From: Terrimesophilobacter sp963702165
GTDB taxonomy: Bacteria > Actinomycetota > Actinomycetes > Actinomycetales > Microbacteriaceae
DNA length: 64,000 nucleotides
Assembly (NCBI GenBank): GCA_963702165.1
Contig: OY969722.1
Span: forward strand, 310,001-374,000
Direction: 5' to 3'
Shown here: positions 1-8,157 of the stretch, piece after piece
Layout of the letters: every line of letters starts with the position of its first letter
Numbering within the stretch: the stretch's first letter is position 1
The notes under the pieces: generated by a model
What the model saw: the letters and a program-made list of their open reading frames with translations, nothing else
What the model was told of the DNA's origin: nothing
The model's database searches: none
Made by a program: the position numbers and the translations under genes

Positions 1-1
1 C

Positions 2-490
2 GGCGCTCGCATCAGGGTCCCATCGCCGGGTGAGATCGAAGACGGCTACCGTGTCCGCGCGGAACTCGAGGGCCTGGCCGCCGAGCTTGCCGCGACGTTC
101 GCCACCCAGCAGCAGATTGACAGGCTGATCGCGGCGGAGGAACTCTTCGAGACCGCGGTGACCGAGGTCTCGGAATCAGATACGAGCATCGAAATCGGCA
201 GGCAGCGGTGGACGCAGGCGAACGATGAGTTCCACGAGATCATCCTCGCTGCGGCGCGTAATCAGACGTTGGTCTCGGCGCTCGCCTGGATTCACAACCA
301 ACTGCCCCGCAACCTGACCTGGAACGAACTGGGCAGGGACGTTCGTCTCATGCGCTCCAATGTCGCGCAGCACCGCGCCATCCGGGAGGCGATCGAGGCC
401 GGCGACGGCCGTGCCGCTCGGCAGGCGATGATCCGCCACGTGCTGCGCTCCGGTGAGCTTGTACTCCTTGGGCTTCGCGAACTGGACTGA
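2..490 (+). CDS. GntR-family regulator, FCD domain (N-terminus cut off by window edge)
   Basis: Only the C-terminal ~162 residues are present; the winged-helix DNA-binding domain lies outside the window. The visible part is an all-helical FCD ligand-binding domain. It shows the usual D-x3-H pair in NDEFHEII and later histidines in QHRAI and IRHVL, which in this family bind a metal that coordinates a carboxylate effector. It points towards the catabolic cluster that starts 325 bp downstream and is the obvious candidate regulator of it. FCD regulators usually respond to an organic acid or amino acid of the pathway they control. The effector cannot be told from sequence. Confidence 0.85.
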   Translation, partial: GARIRVPSPGEIEDGYRVRAELEGLAAELAATFATQQQIDRLIAAEELFETAVTEVSESDTSIEIGRQRWTQANDEFHEIILAAARNQTLVSALAWIHNQLPRNLTWNELGRDVRLMRSNVAQHRAIREAIEAGDGRAARQAMIRHVLRSGELVLLGLRELD

Positions 491-540
491 GCTCCCTCTC
501 GCCCGGCCAAATCCCGAGATTTCGGCACCCTTCCTCCGTG

Positions 541-606
541 TTGCATGCAATATGCCTCATTCAGTTAAAAACAATCGGTTGAGTAACGCGATTCGTATGC
601 AATACT
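541..606 (+). promoter_or_regulatory. Putative GntR operators and promoter of the catabolic cluster
   Basis: The 324-bp gap 491-814 holds no convincing gene. It contains two ATGCAATA direct copies (545-552 and 597-604). The first lies in the perfect 10-bp palindrome TTGCATGCAA (541-550), the second in the dyad GTATGCAATAC (595-605). FCD-type GntR proteins typically bind short AT-centred palindromes of this kind. A possible promoter, TTGAGT (579-584) and AATACT (601-606) spaced 16 bp, puts the second dyad over the -10 element, as expected for repression. This would give a leader of about 200 nt before the first gene. All of this is inference from sequence. Confidence 0.4.
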
Positions 607-814
607 GAGCCAACGAAAGTTGACGGAGCACAAACCGCACCCGAGACGGCTGGAATCGATCGCATACGAACCCGTTGCGATTGGCTCCCAACTCTGTAGG
701 ATTGAATACACTTTGATCCGGGTGGCAGTTTGCCTCCTGGACACGACCACAAGGATGTGGCTCCCTCTCTTCGGGACAGCGCCGCATCCGACACCCAGTG
801 GGAGGTTGCGGGAC

Positions 815-1978
815 GTGAGGCAAATCTGTGTCATCGGTGCCGGGATCGTCGGCGCGTCCGTTGCATACCACCTGTCCAAGGTCGAAGGCGCTCGAGTCAC
901 CGTCGTCGACAGCGGATATCCCGGAGCTGGGGTCACCGAGGCCGGCACCGGCTGGGTGACAGCTCGCGGCACCGCAGACCCGGGCTACCGCAACCTCCGC
1001 CTGCACGGCATGGAGGAGCACCTCCGGCTAGCCGACTCTTTCCCTTCCACCCCGTGGCTGACGGTGGGGGGCACGCTGCTGACCGAGGACGCCGACGACG
1101 ACTTCGATGGGACGGTCGCCGAATCCCAAGAGCATGGGATGCCAGTCGACGTGCTGAGTGCCGCGCAGGTGAACGCGCAGCTCGAGCCGAACATCGCCTT
1201 CGGACGAGGAGACCTCCGCGTCGCCCACTTCACGAGCGAGTTCTCAGTCATCGGCTCACTGCTAACCCGCATCCTCTTCGAGTCCGCCACCGAGAGCGGG
1301 GCGATCGCGCACATCGGATCCCGGGTGATCGGCCTTGATCAGCTCGCTGGGCGGCACCGGGTGACGCTCGATGACGGCACCTGGATCGACGCTGATGCCG
1401 TCGTGAACGCGGCGGGAGCGTCAGCGGATCAAGTAGCCGGCTTGTACGGGATCCCGATGCCGATGCGCCCCCAGCCCGGTATCGGCGTGCTGGTGAGAGT
1501 GAACGGTCAGCCGCTTGGCCGCATGGTCACGGTAGACGGCCTGGCCATCAAGCCTGAGATCGACGGTGTGATCCGACTGCGAAGCCTCCTCGGCTGGAAA
1601 TCGGATGTCGGCGCGGCGAGCCGCGACAGCAGCTTCACCGGCGGCATGGAACGAAACGAGTTCGTCGACCACGTCGTCGGCCAATTCGAGCGCGTGCTTC
1701 CCGGCAGCGCACCGATCCGCTCCGTTGTCACGCGGGTCGGCATTCGCCCGTTCCCCGCGGACGGCTTCCCGCGCGTCGGCGAGGTCGCCGACGTTCCCGG
1801 ATACTACGACGCCGTGATGCACAGCGGGGGAGTCCTCGCGCCGTTGATCGGTCGCCTGCTCGCTGGCGAGATCGCCACCGGCGAGCAGAGCGAACTGCTC
1901 GCCGCCTACCGTCCGAGTCGGTTTCTCGAAACCGATTCCAGCCTGACCGCCGGTGACGCCGCCGGAACCACGCTGTAA
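815..1978 (+). CDS. FAD-dependent oxidoreductase, DAO (D-amino acid oxidase/DadA-like) family
   Basis: About 387 residues starting at GTG, preceded by GGAGG nine bases upstream. The frame is open further 5', but the FAD-binding Rossmann fold begins right after this start. The dinucleotide motif is VIGAGIVGASVAYHL, followed by VVDSGYPGAG. The C-terminus has the usual DAO-family GIRPFPADGFPRVG and HSGGVLAPLIG segments. The family oxidises C-N bonds of D-amino acids, glycine, sarcosine or opines. First gene of the catabolic cluster and 19 bp ahead of the permease, so probably co-transcribed. The substrate is presumably a secondary amine or amino acid brought in by the adjacent ABC importer; that part is inference. 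Confidence 0.8.
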   Translation: MRQICVIGAGIVGASVAYHLSKVEGARVTVVDSGYPGAGVTEAGTGWVTARGTADPGYRNLRLHGMEEHLRLADSFPSTPWLTVGGTLLTEDADDDFDGTVAESQEHGMPVDVLSAAQVNAQLEPNIAFGRGDLRVAHFTSEFSVIGSLLTRILFESATESGAIAHIGSRVIGLDQLAGRHRVTLDDGTWIDADAVVNAAGASADQVAGLYGIPMPMRPQPGIGVLVRVNGQPLGRMVTVDGLAIKPEIDGVIRLRSLLGWKSDVGAASRDSSFTGGMERNEFVDHVVGQFERVLPGSAPIRSVVTRVGIRPFPADGFPRVGEVADVPGYYDAVMHSGGVLAPLIGRLLAGEIATGEQSELLAAYRPSRFLETDSSLTAGDAAGTTL

Positions 1979-1997
1979 GCGCACTGGAGAGACACAG

Positions 1998-2969
1998 ATG
2001 TCGTCACCAACTCGTGAGAAGACGCTAACCACAGATCGGCTTCTGGGCCTGCCGCAGAAGCGGCGCTTCGAGATCACTCGGTGGATCCTCCTCATCGTGG
2101 GAATCTACGTGGCCGCTGTGGTCTTGAACCTCATGATCTTCAACGAGGCGTGGGACTGGCCGCTGGTGTGGTCGTACCTGTTCTCTCAGCGCATCATGCT
2201 CGGCGTGCTCAACACTGTCTGGCTCACCGTGCTGGCTCTGGCCTTCGGACTGCTCACTGGGCTGGTCGTCTGCCTGGCGCGGCTATCTCGCTTCTCGGTG
2301 CTGCGCGGCGCAGCGTTCGTCTACGTGTGGATCGTGCGTGCGACACCGCCGCTCGTGATCCTGCTGCTCATCTACTTCCTCGGTGTGCTGAAGCCCACCC
2401 TCGGCATCGGGCTGCCGTTTCTGCCCTATGTCGTCGAATGGCCGACAAACGACCTGATCACCCCGTTCACCGCAGCCGTTGTCGGGCTGTCCTTCTACCT
2501 CGGAGGCAAGACGGCCGAGATCTTCCGATCCGGATTCATCGCGGTGGGAGCCGGGCAGCGCGAGGCCGTGCAGGCTCTCGGGCTCGGACCGTGGACGGCG
2601 TTGACCCGCGTCATCGGGCCGCAGGCGGTTCGCGTCATCATCCCGCCGATGGCGAACGAAGTCGTCACGATGTTCAAGAACACGTCGCTCGTGTCAGTCG
2701 TCGGATTCGCTGAGCTGCTGACGACAACGCAACGGCTGTACGCGACCAACTTCGAGACCATCCCGATGCTCACCGTCGCGTGTGTCTGGTACCTCGCCCT
2801 GACAAGCATCCTCATGGTCGGTCAGCTGCGGTTGGAGCGGAAGTTCGGGCGCGGCTTCGACCGTCGAGTGTTCAGGCACGACGAAAACCAGGAATTCGGG
2901 CCAGACGTGCCGGTCACGGTCGCTGTCCCTCTCTCAGAGTCGATCAATCAGAAAGGTGGTGTCCGGTGA
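1998..2969 (+). CDS. Amino acid ABC transporter permease (HisM/GlnP type)
   Basis: 323 residues from an ATG. Membrane segments cover roughly residues 30-50, 75-100, 110-135, 165-185 and 250-275. The EAA loop that contacts the ATPase reads AVGAGQREAVQALGLG, and the TMFKNTSLVSVVGFAELL segment after it is typical of polar amino acid permeases. It overlaps the next gene (ATPase) by 4 bp (GTGA). A paralogue with the same layout lies at 6142-7056, so the two probably form a heterodimeric channel. The N-terminal cytoplasmic stretch of about 35 residues is longer than in HisM. Confidence 0.9.
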   Translation: MSSPTREKTLTTDRLLGLPQKRRFEITRWILLIVGIYVAAVVLNLMIFNEAWDWPLVWSYLFSQRIMLGVLNTVWLTVLALAFGLLTGLVVCLARLSRFSVLRGAAFVYVWIVRATPPLVILLLIYFLGVLKPTLGIGLPFLPYVVEWPTNDLITPFTAAVVGLSFYLGGKTAEIFRSGFIAVGAGQREAVQALGLGPWTALTRVIGPQAVRVIIPPMANEVVTMFKNTSLVSVVGFAELLTTTQRLYATNFETIPMLTVACVWYLALTSILMVGQLRLERKFGRGFDRRVFRHDENQEFGPDVPVTVAVPLSESINQKGGVR

Positions 2970-3763
2970 ACGCTTCCGCAGAGCTCATTCTCGAGCTGGT
3001 CAAGGTGGAGAAGAAGTTCGGCTCCTTCCAGGCACTGTATGGAGTTGACCTTGCAATCGCCCCAGGCACGGTGACCTGCATCGTCGGCCCTTCCGGATCC
3101 GGGAAGTCCACGCTGTTGCGGACGATCAACGGATTGGAGTCGATCGACGGCGGTGCGATCTTCTTCAAGGGCGAGCTCTGCCACGAGGAGGTTCGAGGCG
3201 GATATCGGGTTCCGGTGTCCCGGGCGAAGTCGCGTGAGCAGGTCCTGAACTTCGGGATGGTATTCCAGTCGTTCAACCTGTTCCCCAACCTCACCGCACT
3301 GCAGAACGTCATGCTCGCGCCGAAGACGGTCAGAGGCCTCTCGCAGGGCGATGCGAAGCAGATCGCCAAGGAGCACCTCGCGCGGGTCGGCCTGGGCGAC
3401 AAGCTCGGCAACTACCCCAACGAGCTGTCCGGTGGCCAGCAGCAGCGTGTCGCCATCGCTCGCGCTCTGGCCATGCAGCCAGAGGTGATGCTCTTCGATG
3501 AGCCGACGAGTGCACTGGACCCCGAACTCGTGCACGAGGTGCTCGAAGTGATGCGGAGCCTCGCGAACGACGGCACGACGATGGTGATCGTCACCCACGA
3601 GATGAACTTCGCACGCGACATCGCCGACGAGCTGGTTGTGATGGCCGACGGCCGGATCATCGAGCAGGGTGCACCGCGTGAGGTGCTCTCCAACCCGCAG
3701 ACCGAGCGTGGCCGGGCGTTCTTCGCGGCCATCGGCGAGCACCACGAGAAGCAGGTGAGCTGA
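2966..3763 (+). CDS. Amino acid ABC transporter ATP-binding protein (GlnQ/HisP type)
   Basis: 265 residues from the GTG that overlaps the permease stop. Walker A is GPSGSGKST (about residue 40), the Q-loop is in MVFQSFNLFPN, the signature is LSGGQQQR, and Walker B is VMLFDEPTSALDPE followed by the switch His in IVTHEM. The family is the polar amino acid uptake ATPases. The segment VRGGYRVPVSRAKSREQ is a slightly longer insertion than in GlnQ. It pairs with the two permeases and the lipoprotein of this cluster. Confidence 0.93.
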   Translation: MNASAELILELVKVEKKFGSFQALYGVDLAIAPGTVTCIVGPSGSGKSTLLRTINGLESIDGGAIFFKGELCHEEVRGGYRVPVSRAKSREQVLNFGMVFQSFNLFPNLTALQNVMLAPKTVRGLSQGDAKQIAKEHLARVGLGDKLGNYPNELSGGQQQRVAIARALAMQPEVMLFDEPTSALDPELVHEVLEVMRSLANDGTTMVIVTHEMNFARDIADELVVMADGRIIEQGAPREVLSNPQTERGRAFFAAIGEHHEKQVS

Positions 3764-3810
3764 GTGAGCATCGCCCACAACGCCCCGAAACCGGACAGGA
3801 GCTGAAGCAA

Positions 3811-5046
3811 GTGGTACGTCTTGACAAGGCAGTGGAGATCAATGATCTGCGCTTGATCGCCAAGCGGCGACTGCCCGTTGCGCTGTTCAACCAGCTCGAC
3901 CACGGCAGCGAGGACGACGTGTCCTATCGCCACAACCGGGAGGTGTTCGAGCGCATCAAGCTCATCCACCGCATCCTTCAGGATGTCTCGCAGCGGGACG
4001 CGTCAGTCACCCTCTTCGGCAAGAAGCACGACCTGCCCCTCATCATCACGCCCACGGGCATCACGAGCTGGATGTCCTACCGCGGCGAAGTCTCGCTCGC
4101 GCGTGCCGCTGCGAAGGCGAACATTCCCTTCACCCTGACCAGCACAACGCACACTCCGATGGAGACGGTGCTTGAGGAGGGCGGCGGCACGCAGTGGTAC
4201 CAGGCCATCATGTGGCGGGACCTCGATGCGTCGCTGCGCGGGGTCGAGCGGGCCAGGGACGCCGGCTTCGAAGCGCTGTTCCTGACGGTCGATTCGACCA
4301 TCCCGTACAACCGGCCGTGGGACAAGCGGCAGGACATCAAGTTCCCCCTCGAGCGAGTCAAGCTTGGCCACCTGCTTGAGGGAGTGCGTCACCCGCACTG
4401 GGCGCTCGGCACACCGGCGAGGTACATCCTCAAGGATCGTCGCCTCCCTGGAATGACGAACACAGACGTTCCAACGGGAATGTCTGCCGCAGAGCGACGT
4501 GCCTGGTTCGTGAAGGAGGACTCCCTCGACTGGACCTTCTTCAAGCGAGTCCGTGACCTGTGGCCGCGCACCCTCATCATCAAGGGAATCCTTCACCCGG
4601 ATGACGCAGTGCAGGCGATCAACGCGGGCGCGGACGCCATCGTGGTCAGCAACCACGGCGGTGCAACCAACGACTCGGCGCCATCCCCGCTGGAGATGCT
4701 GCCCAGTATCGTGGCCGCGGTCGCCGGTCGGGTGCCGGTGCTGGTTGACAGCGGCTTCCGCCGCGGCAGCGACGTGCTGAAGGCGATCGCACTGGGGGCC
4801 GACGCGGTCATGATCGGACGCGCGACCCTGTATGGACTGGCCGCGGCCGGCGAGCAGGGGGCGACCCACGCATTGTCGATCCTCCGCGACGAGATCCGAC
4901 GCACTATGGGCGCCCTTGGCCTGTCCGATCTCGCCTCGATCGGTAGGGACCACCTGCTGCTCCCGGGCGATCTCGACCACCTGTCACGCGCACCGGTGCC
5001 ATGGAAGGGCGCGGCTGCCTCCGAACTCGACGCAGAACTGCGCTGA
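3811..5046 (+). CDS. FMN-dependent alpha-hydroxy-acid oxidase/dehydrogenase family protein
   Basis: 411 residues from GTG, with AGGAGC ten bases upstream. A TIM-barrel FMN enzyme of the glycolate/lactate oxidase and mandelate dehydrogenase family. It shows ITPTGIT (FMN phosphate region), FLTVDST, LIIKGIL (Lys that stabilises reduced FMN), SNHGG with the catalytic base His, LVDSGFRRGSDVLKA and ALGADAVMIGR. Family members oxidise 2-hydroxy acids to 2-oxo acids. Unusually, the Arg normally three residues after the catalytic His (HG[GA]RQLD, which holds the substrate carboxylate) is Ala here: HGGATND. Substrate use may therefore differ from glycolate, lactate or mandelate. Lies between transporter genes of the same cluster. 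Confidence 0.85.
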   Translation: MVRLDKAVEINDLRLIAKRRLPVALFNQLDHGSEDDVSYRHNREVFERIKLIHRILQDVSQRDASVTLFGKKHDLPLIITPTGITSWMSYRGEVSLARAAAKANIPFTLTSTTHTPMETVLEEGGGTQWYQAIMWRDLDASLRGVERARDAGFEALFLTVDSTIPYNRPWDKRQDIKFPLERVKLGHLLEGVRHPHWALGTPARYILKDRRLPGMTNTDVPTGMSAAERRAWFVKEDSLDWTFFKRVRDLWPRTLIIKGILHPDDAVQAINAGADAIVVSNHGGATNDSAPSPLEMLPSIVAAVAGRVPVLVDSGFRRGSDVLKAIALGADAVMIGRATLYGLAAAGEQGATHALSILRDEIRRTMGALGLSDLASIGRDHLLLPGDLDHLSRAPVPWKGAAASELDAELR

Positions 5047-5090
5047 GCCCCTTAGACACACCTACCCATCAACGAAGCTAGGAGAACAAC

Positions 5091-6131
5091 GTGACTCTGG
5101 TCGTCATTGGAGACAACGCCGAGCGCTCCCTTCCGGTCGCTGCCGTCGCGGCGCTGACAAGCGGGGAGCGCGTGCTCTTCACAACTGAGCATGGCCCCGG
5201 CGAGCACACGGTCCAGGTCGAAGGAACGGGCCTCAGTGGCACCGCGGTCATCGAAGCTGTAGCCCCGGACGCTCAGTTCGACGGCGACAGCTACGTGATC
5301 GCCGCCCCCGCGAAGGATCTCGAAGCCCTATTGAGTGTGAGGCCGGAGCAGTTCGCGGGCAAGCTCGTGCTGCTCGGCCCGGGCGGGTTCGGTGGAGCGC
5401 TTCTGGCCACAGAGCTGTTCCGCAGCTGGGGCATCGAGGCACCCATCTTCGGTGAGGTTCCCGGCTGGATCGCCGGCGGATCGCTCTCCGGGGATCGCGT
5501 GAACATCGCCATGCGCAAGAGAAACCTTGACATCGCGGGCACAACCGACGAGCACACGGCAGCGCTGCTCGACCACTTCTCGCGGTACCTGCCGGAGCTC
5601 GTGGCGGCGGACTTCCTGACGACCTCTCTGTCCAACATCAACGCCACCATCCACCCGCCTCTAGCAATCCTCAATGCCACACGGATCGAGAACGGCGAGG
5701 ACTGGCACTACTGGGACGAGGGGCTCACACCCGGAGTTGCTCGCCTGATGGACGCCATCGACGCCGAACGGGTGAACGTGGTGACGGCGCTCGGCGGCAA
5801 TCCTCGGACTCTCCTCGAGGGCGCTCTGAACTCCTACGGTGGCGATGGCATGCAGGGCGACACCTTCTTCGACGCGGTCAAGGTGTTCCCGCTCTATCGC
5901 AACCGTCTGGGGCCGAAGCAGTTGGATTCGCGGTTCCTCACCGATGACGTGCCATACGGCATCGCCGCCTACGAGCAGCTCGCAGAGCGCATCGGCGTCG
6001 ACCATGAAGCGCTGACGGCCGTTCGAGTGCTCTCCGAGGTGATCCTCGGGCGCGAGCTGAAGGCGGACGCGGCCGCTGTCGAGGCCCTGGTGCAGTACGC
6101 ATCCGAGCGCAGCTTCGCCGGTTCGAAGTGA
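5091..6131 (+). CDS. Opine/NAD-octopine dehydrogenase-like protein with atypical N-terminus
   Basis: 346 residues; GGAGAACAAC precedes the GTG. The C-terminal half matches the octopine/nopaline dehydrogenase helical domain: TTSLSNINATIHPP with the conserved His, WHYWDEGLTPGVARLMDAID, and RFLTDDVPYGIAAYEQLAE. Known members reduce or oxidise N-(1-carboxyalkyl)-amino acids with NAD(P). The N-terminal half should be a Rossmann fold with GxGxxG, but the sequence is VVIGDNAERSLPVAA with no glycine triplet. Cofactor binding is therefore doubtful, and it may act as a lyase-like or non-redox relative. Its place beside an amino acid importer and a DAO oxidase supports an opine-like substrate, which is inference. 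Confidence 0.7.
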   Translation: MTLVVIGDNAERSLPVAAVAALTSGERVLFTTEHGPGEHTVQVEGTGLSGTAVIEAVAPDAQFDGDSYVIAAPAKDLEALLSVRPEQFAGKLVLLGPGGFGGALLATELFRSWGIEAPIFGEVPGWIAGGSLSGDRVNIAMRKRNLDIAGTTDEHTAALLDHFSRYLPELVAADFLTTSLSNINATIHPPLAILNATRIENGEDWHYWDEGLTPGVARLMDAIDAERVNVVTALGGNPRTLLEGALNSYGGDGMQGDTFFDAVKVFPLYRNRLGPKQLDSRFLTDDVPYGIAAYEQLAERIGVDHEALTAVRVLSEVILGRELKADAAAVEALVQYASERSFAGSK

Positions 6132-6141
6132 GGTTCGCCGG

Positions 6142-7056
6142 ATGACCACGAATGCCGCAACCCTGCCGGAACGATCGGAGCGACAGGAGGTCGCCGCCCT
6201 GCCGATCCGGCGCCGCTTCGAACTCAAACGCTGGGTTGCCGCCGCGATCGCGATCCTTGTCGTGCTCTCGGTCATCGATTTCCTCCGCAGCCCCGGCTGG
6301 AAGTGGGACGTCGTTGCGGCAAACCTCTTCTCGGAGGATGTGCTCGAGGGAGTCGGACGCACGCTGCTGCTCACCGTGACGGCACTCGCCTGCGGGATGG
6401 TCATCGGCCTGCTGGTGTGCATGGCGCGGCTGTCCCGATTCGCGGCGCTGCGCGTCATGGCACTCGTGTACATCTGGCTCGTCCGGGCGCTGCCGATCAT
6501 GGTCGTGCTGCTGTTCATCTACTTCCTTGCGGCACTGGTTCCGACCCTTGGGCTTGGCATCCCCGGTCTTCCGCCACTGTTCGAAGTCGAAACCAAGCAC
6601 ATCGTCACCCAGTTCGGCGCGGCGCTGCTGGGTCTCTCCCTGTACTTCGGAGGCAAGGCGGCCGAGATCTTCCGCGGGGGCTACCTTGCCGTGGGTGCTG
6701 GCCAGCACGAGGCCGCGCATGCGCTTGGCCTGAGCGGGTCGACGAAGCTCGCGCGCGTGACTGGCCCGCAGGCCATCCGGGTGTTGATCCCGCCTCTTGC
6801 CAACGAGGTCGTGACGATGTTCAAGAACACATCGATCGTCACGGTCATCGGCTACGGCGAGCTGCTCACGACCGTGCAGAAGGTGTATGCGCAGAGCGGG
6901 GAGACCATCCCGATGCTCACGGTCGCGTGCGTCTGGTACCTCGCGCTGACCAGTGTGCTCATGGTCGGTCAGATCTGGGTTGAGCGCAGGTTCGGACGAG
7001 GGTTCAACCGGCGGGTCAACTTCAAGGCTCAGGAAGCCGGGAGGGCGGACTCCTAG
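6142..7056 (+). CDS. Amino acid ABC transporter permease, second subunit
   Basis: 304 residues from ATG, 10 bp after the preceding stop. Clear paralogue of the permease at 1998-2969: same RRFELKRW start of the core, a membrane segment IAILVVLSVIDF, an EAA loop AVGAGQHEAAHALGLS and TMFKNTSIVTVIGYGELL. Together with the other permease it would form the membrane pore of the importer. Splitting the two permease genes around the oxidase and opine dehydrogenase genes suggests the metabolic and transport genes are one functional unit. Confidence 0.9.
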   Translation: MTTNAATLPERSERQEVAALPIRRRFELKRWVAAAIAILVVLSVIDFLRSPGWKWDVVAANLFSEDVLEGVGRTLLLTVTALACGMVIGLLVCMARLSRFAALRVMALVYIWLVRALPIMVVLLFIYFLAALVPTLGLGIPGLPPLFEVETKHIVTQFGAALLGLSLYFGGKAAEIFRGGYLAVGAGQHEAAHALGLSGSTKLARVTGPQAIRVLIPPLANEVVTMFKNTSIVTVIGYGELLTTVQKVYAQSGETIPMLTVACVWYLALTSVLMVGQIWVERRFGRGFNRRVNFKAQEAGRADS

Positions 7057-7082
7057 CCACGCGCGTGATGCGCCCCAAGGCG

Positions 7083-7105
7083 TCAGCGGTGACGGTCACC
7101 GCTGA
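7083..7105. promoter_or_regulatory. Perfect 11-bp inverted repeat between permease and binding-protein genes
   Basis: TCAGCGGTGAC (7083-7093) and GTCACCGCTGA (7095-7105) are exact reverse complements around one base. As RNA it folds to a 10-bp stem with a CGG loop. There is no T-tract, so it is more likely an mRNA-stabilising or attenuating hairpin that raises expression of the periplasmic-type binding protein relative to the permease, or a regulator operator. Both are inference. Confidence 0.55.
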
Positions 7106-7182
7106 TGAGACGAGAGAGCAACCTCGTGCTGCGTCTGTCGCCGACAACAAACCGAAAGCAGTACCCACCAAGAGAGGAAGCA

Positions 7183-8082
7183 ATGATGCTACTGAACAAG
7201 AAAGTGGCCGTCGCAGGAGCGCTTGTCGCACTCCTCGGGCTGAGCGCTTGCGCCAACCCGGGCGAAGCAGCAACCCCAGGAGCGGACACGGAAACCACGA
7301 CCGATGTGGCGCTCGTGCAGGAGATCGCGGACATGCTGCCCGCAGAGATCACCAAGCGCGGCACCCTCCAGGTCGGCGCGACCAGCACCAACATGCCGGC
7401 TCAGTTCACCGACGAGGCTGGCGAGCTGGTCGGTGTTGCAATCGAGCTGTACGACGCCGCAGCCACCGTGCTTGGGCTAAAGGCAGAGTTCGACGTCGTC
7501 ACGTTCGACGCGCTGCAGCCGGGTGTTGATTCGGGGCGCTACGACCTGGCCACAATGGGTGACAACATCGACCGCCAGAAGCTGTTCGACATCATCTCGA
7601 TCTACAAGAACGGCTTTGCGGTACTCGCCAACAACACGTTCGAGAAGGATGACGTCGACTACCTCACCGGACTGTGCGGCCACTCGGTGGCGGGTACCAA
7701 GGGCACGCTCGTCGACCGCACCATGACAGCTGCGTCAGAAACGTGCGTCGCCAACGGCGAAGAGGCGATCGACTTCCACACCTACGTTGACAACGCCGGT
7801 GTTGCGCTTGCGGTCAAGAGTGAGCAGGACGAGGTGGGCGTGCTCGAGGTCATAGTCGCGCTCGCCTACGCGGATCGCGACTCTAAGAACCTCCGCGTCG
7901 CGGGCTTGGTGCAGAACACCACGAGCGGTCCGGCCATCAAGAAGGGCAACGACGAGTTGCGCGATGCGTTCCACGCAGCGCTGCAGCACCTTGTGGAGAT
8001 CGGCTTCTACGAGGAGGTCATGACCAAGTACGGCATCCAGGACATGATGATCCCGGACATGCCGATCAACAACGCCAAGTAG
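7183..8082 (+). CDS. Amino acid ABC transporter substrate-binding lipoprotein (SBP family 3)
   Basis: 299 residues from ATG (a second ATG follows directly), with AGAGAGGAAG upstream. The signal peptide ends in the lipobox LSAC, so Cys near residue 21 would be lipidated and the protein anchored outside the membrane. The mature part is a family 3 solute-binding fold: KRGTLQVGATSTNMPAQFTD, LVGVAIELYDAAATVLGLK, GRYDLATMGDNIDRQKLFDI. The usual pattern D-x-T-x-x-R for amino acids is not plain, so an unusual ligand is possible. It completes the importer with the two permeases and ATPase. Confidence 0.9.
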   Translation: MMLLNKKVAVAGALVALLGLSACANPGEAATPGADTETTTDVALVQEIADMLPAEITKRGTLQVGATSTNMPAQFTDEAGELVGVAIELYDAAATVLGLKAEFDVVTFDALQPGVDSGRYDLATMGDNIDRQKLFDIISIYKNGFAVLANNTFEKDDVDYLTGLCGHSVAGTKGTLVDRTMTAASETCVANGEEAIDFHTYVDNAGVALAVKSEQDEVGVLEVIVALAYADRDSKNLRVAGLVQNTTSGPAIKKGNDELRDAFHAALQHLVEIGFYEEVMTKYGIQDMMIPDMPINNAK

Positions 8083-8094
8083 TACGGCCACTAG

Positions 8095-8126
8095 CCGGCG
8101 AGGGCGTCTCCGGATGCCCTCGCCGG
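8095..8126 (+). terminator. Stem-loop after the binding-protein gene
   Basis: CCGGCGAGGGC (8095-8105) and GCCCTCGCCGG (8116-8126) form a perfect 11-bp GC-rich stem with a 10-base loop, 12 bp after the stop. No U-run follows, so it may only slow transcription or protect the upstream mRNA. The LVIVD gene begins 31 bp later. Confidence 0.6.
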
Positions 8127-8157
8127 TTACGTGTAGCAAGCAACAAGGAGAAACACG

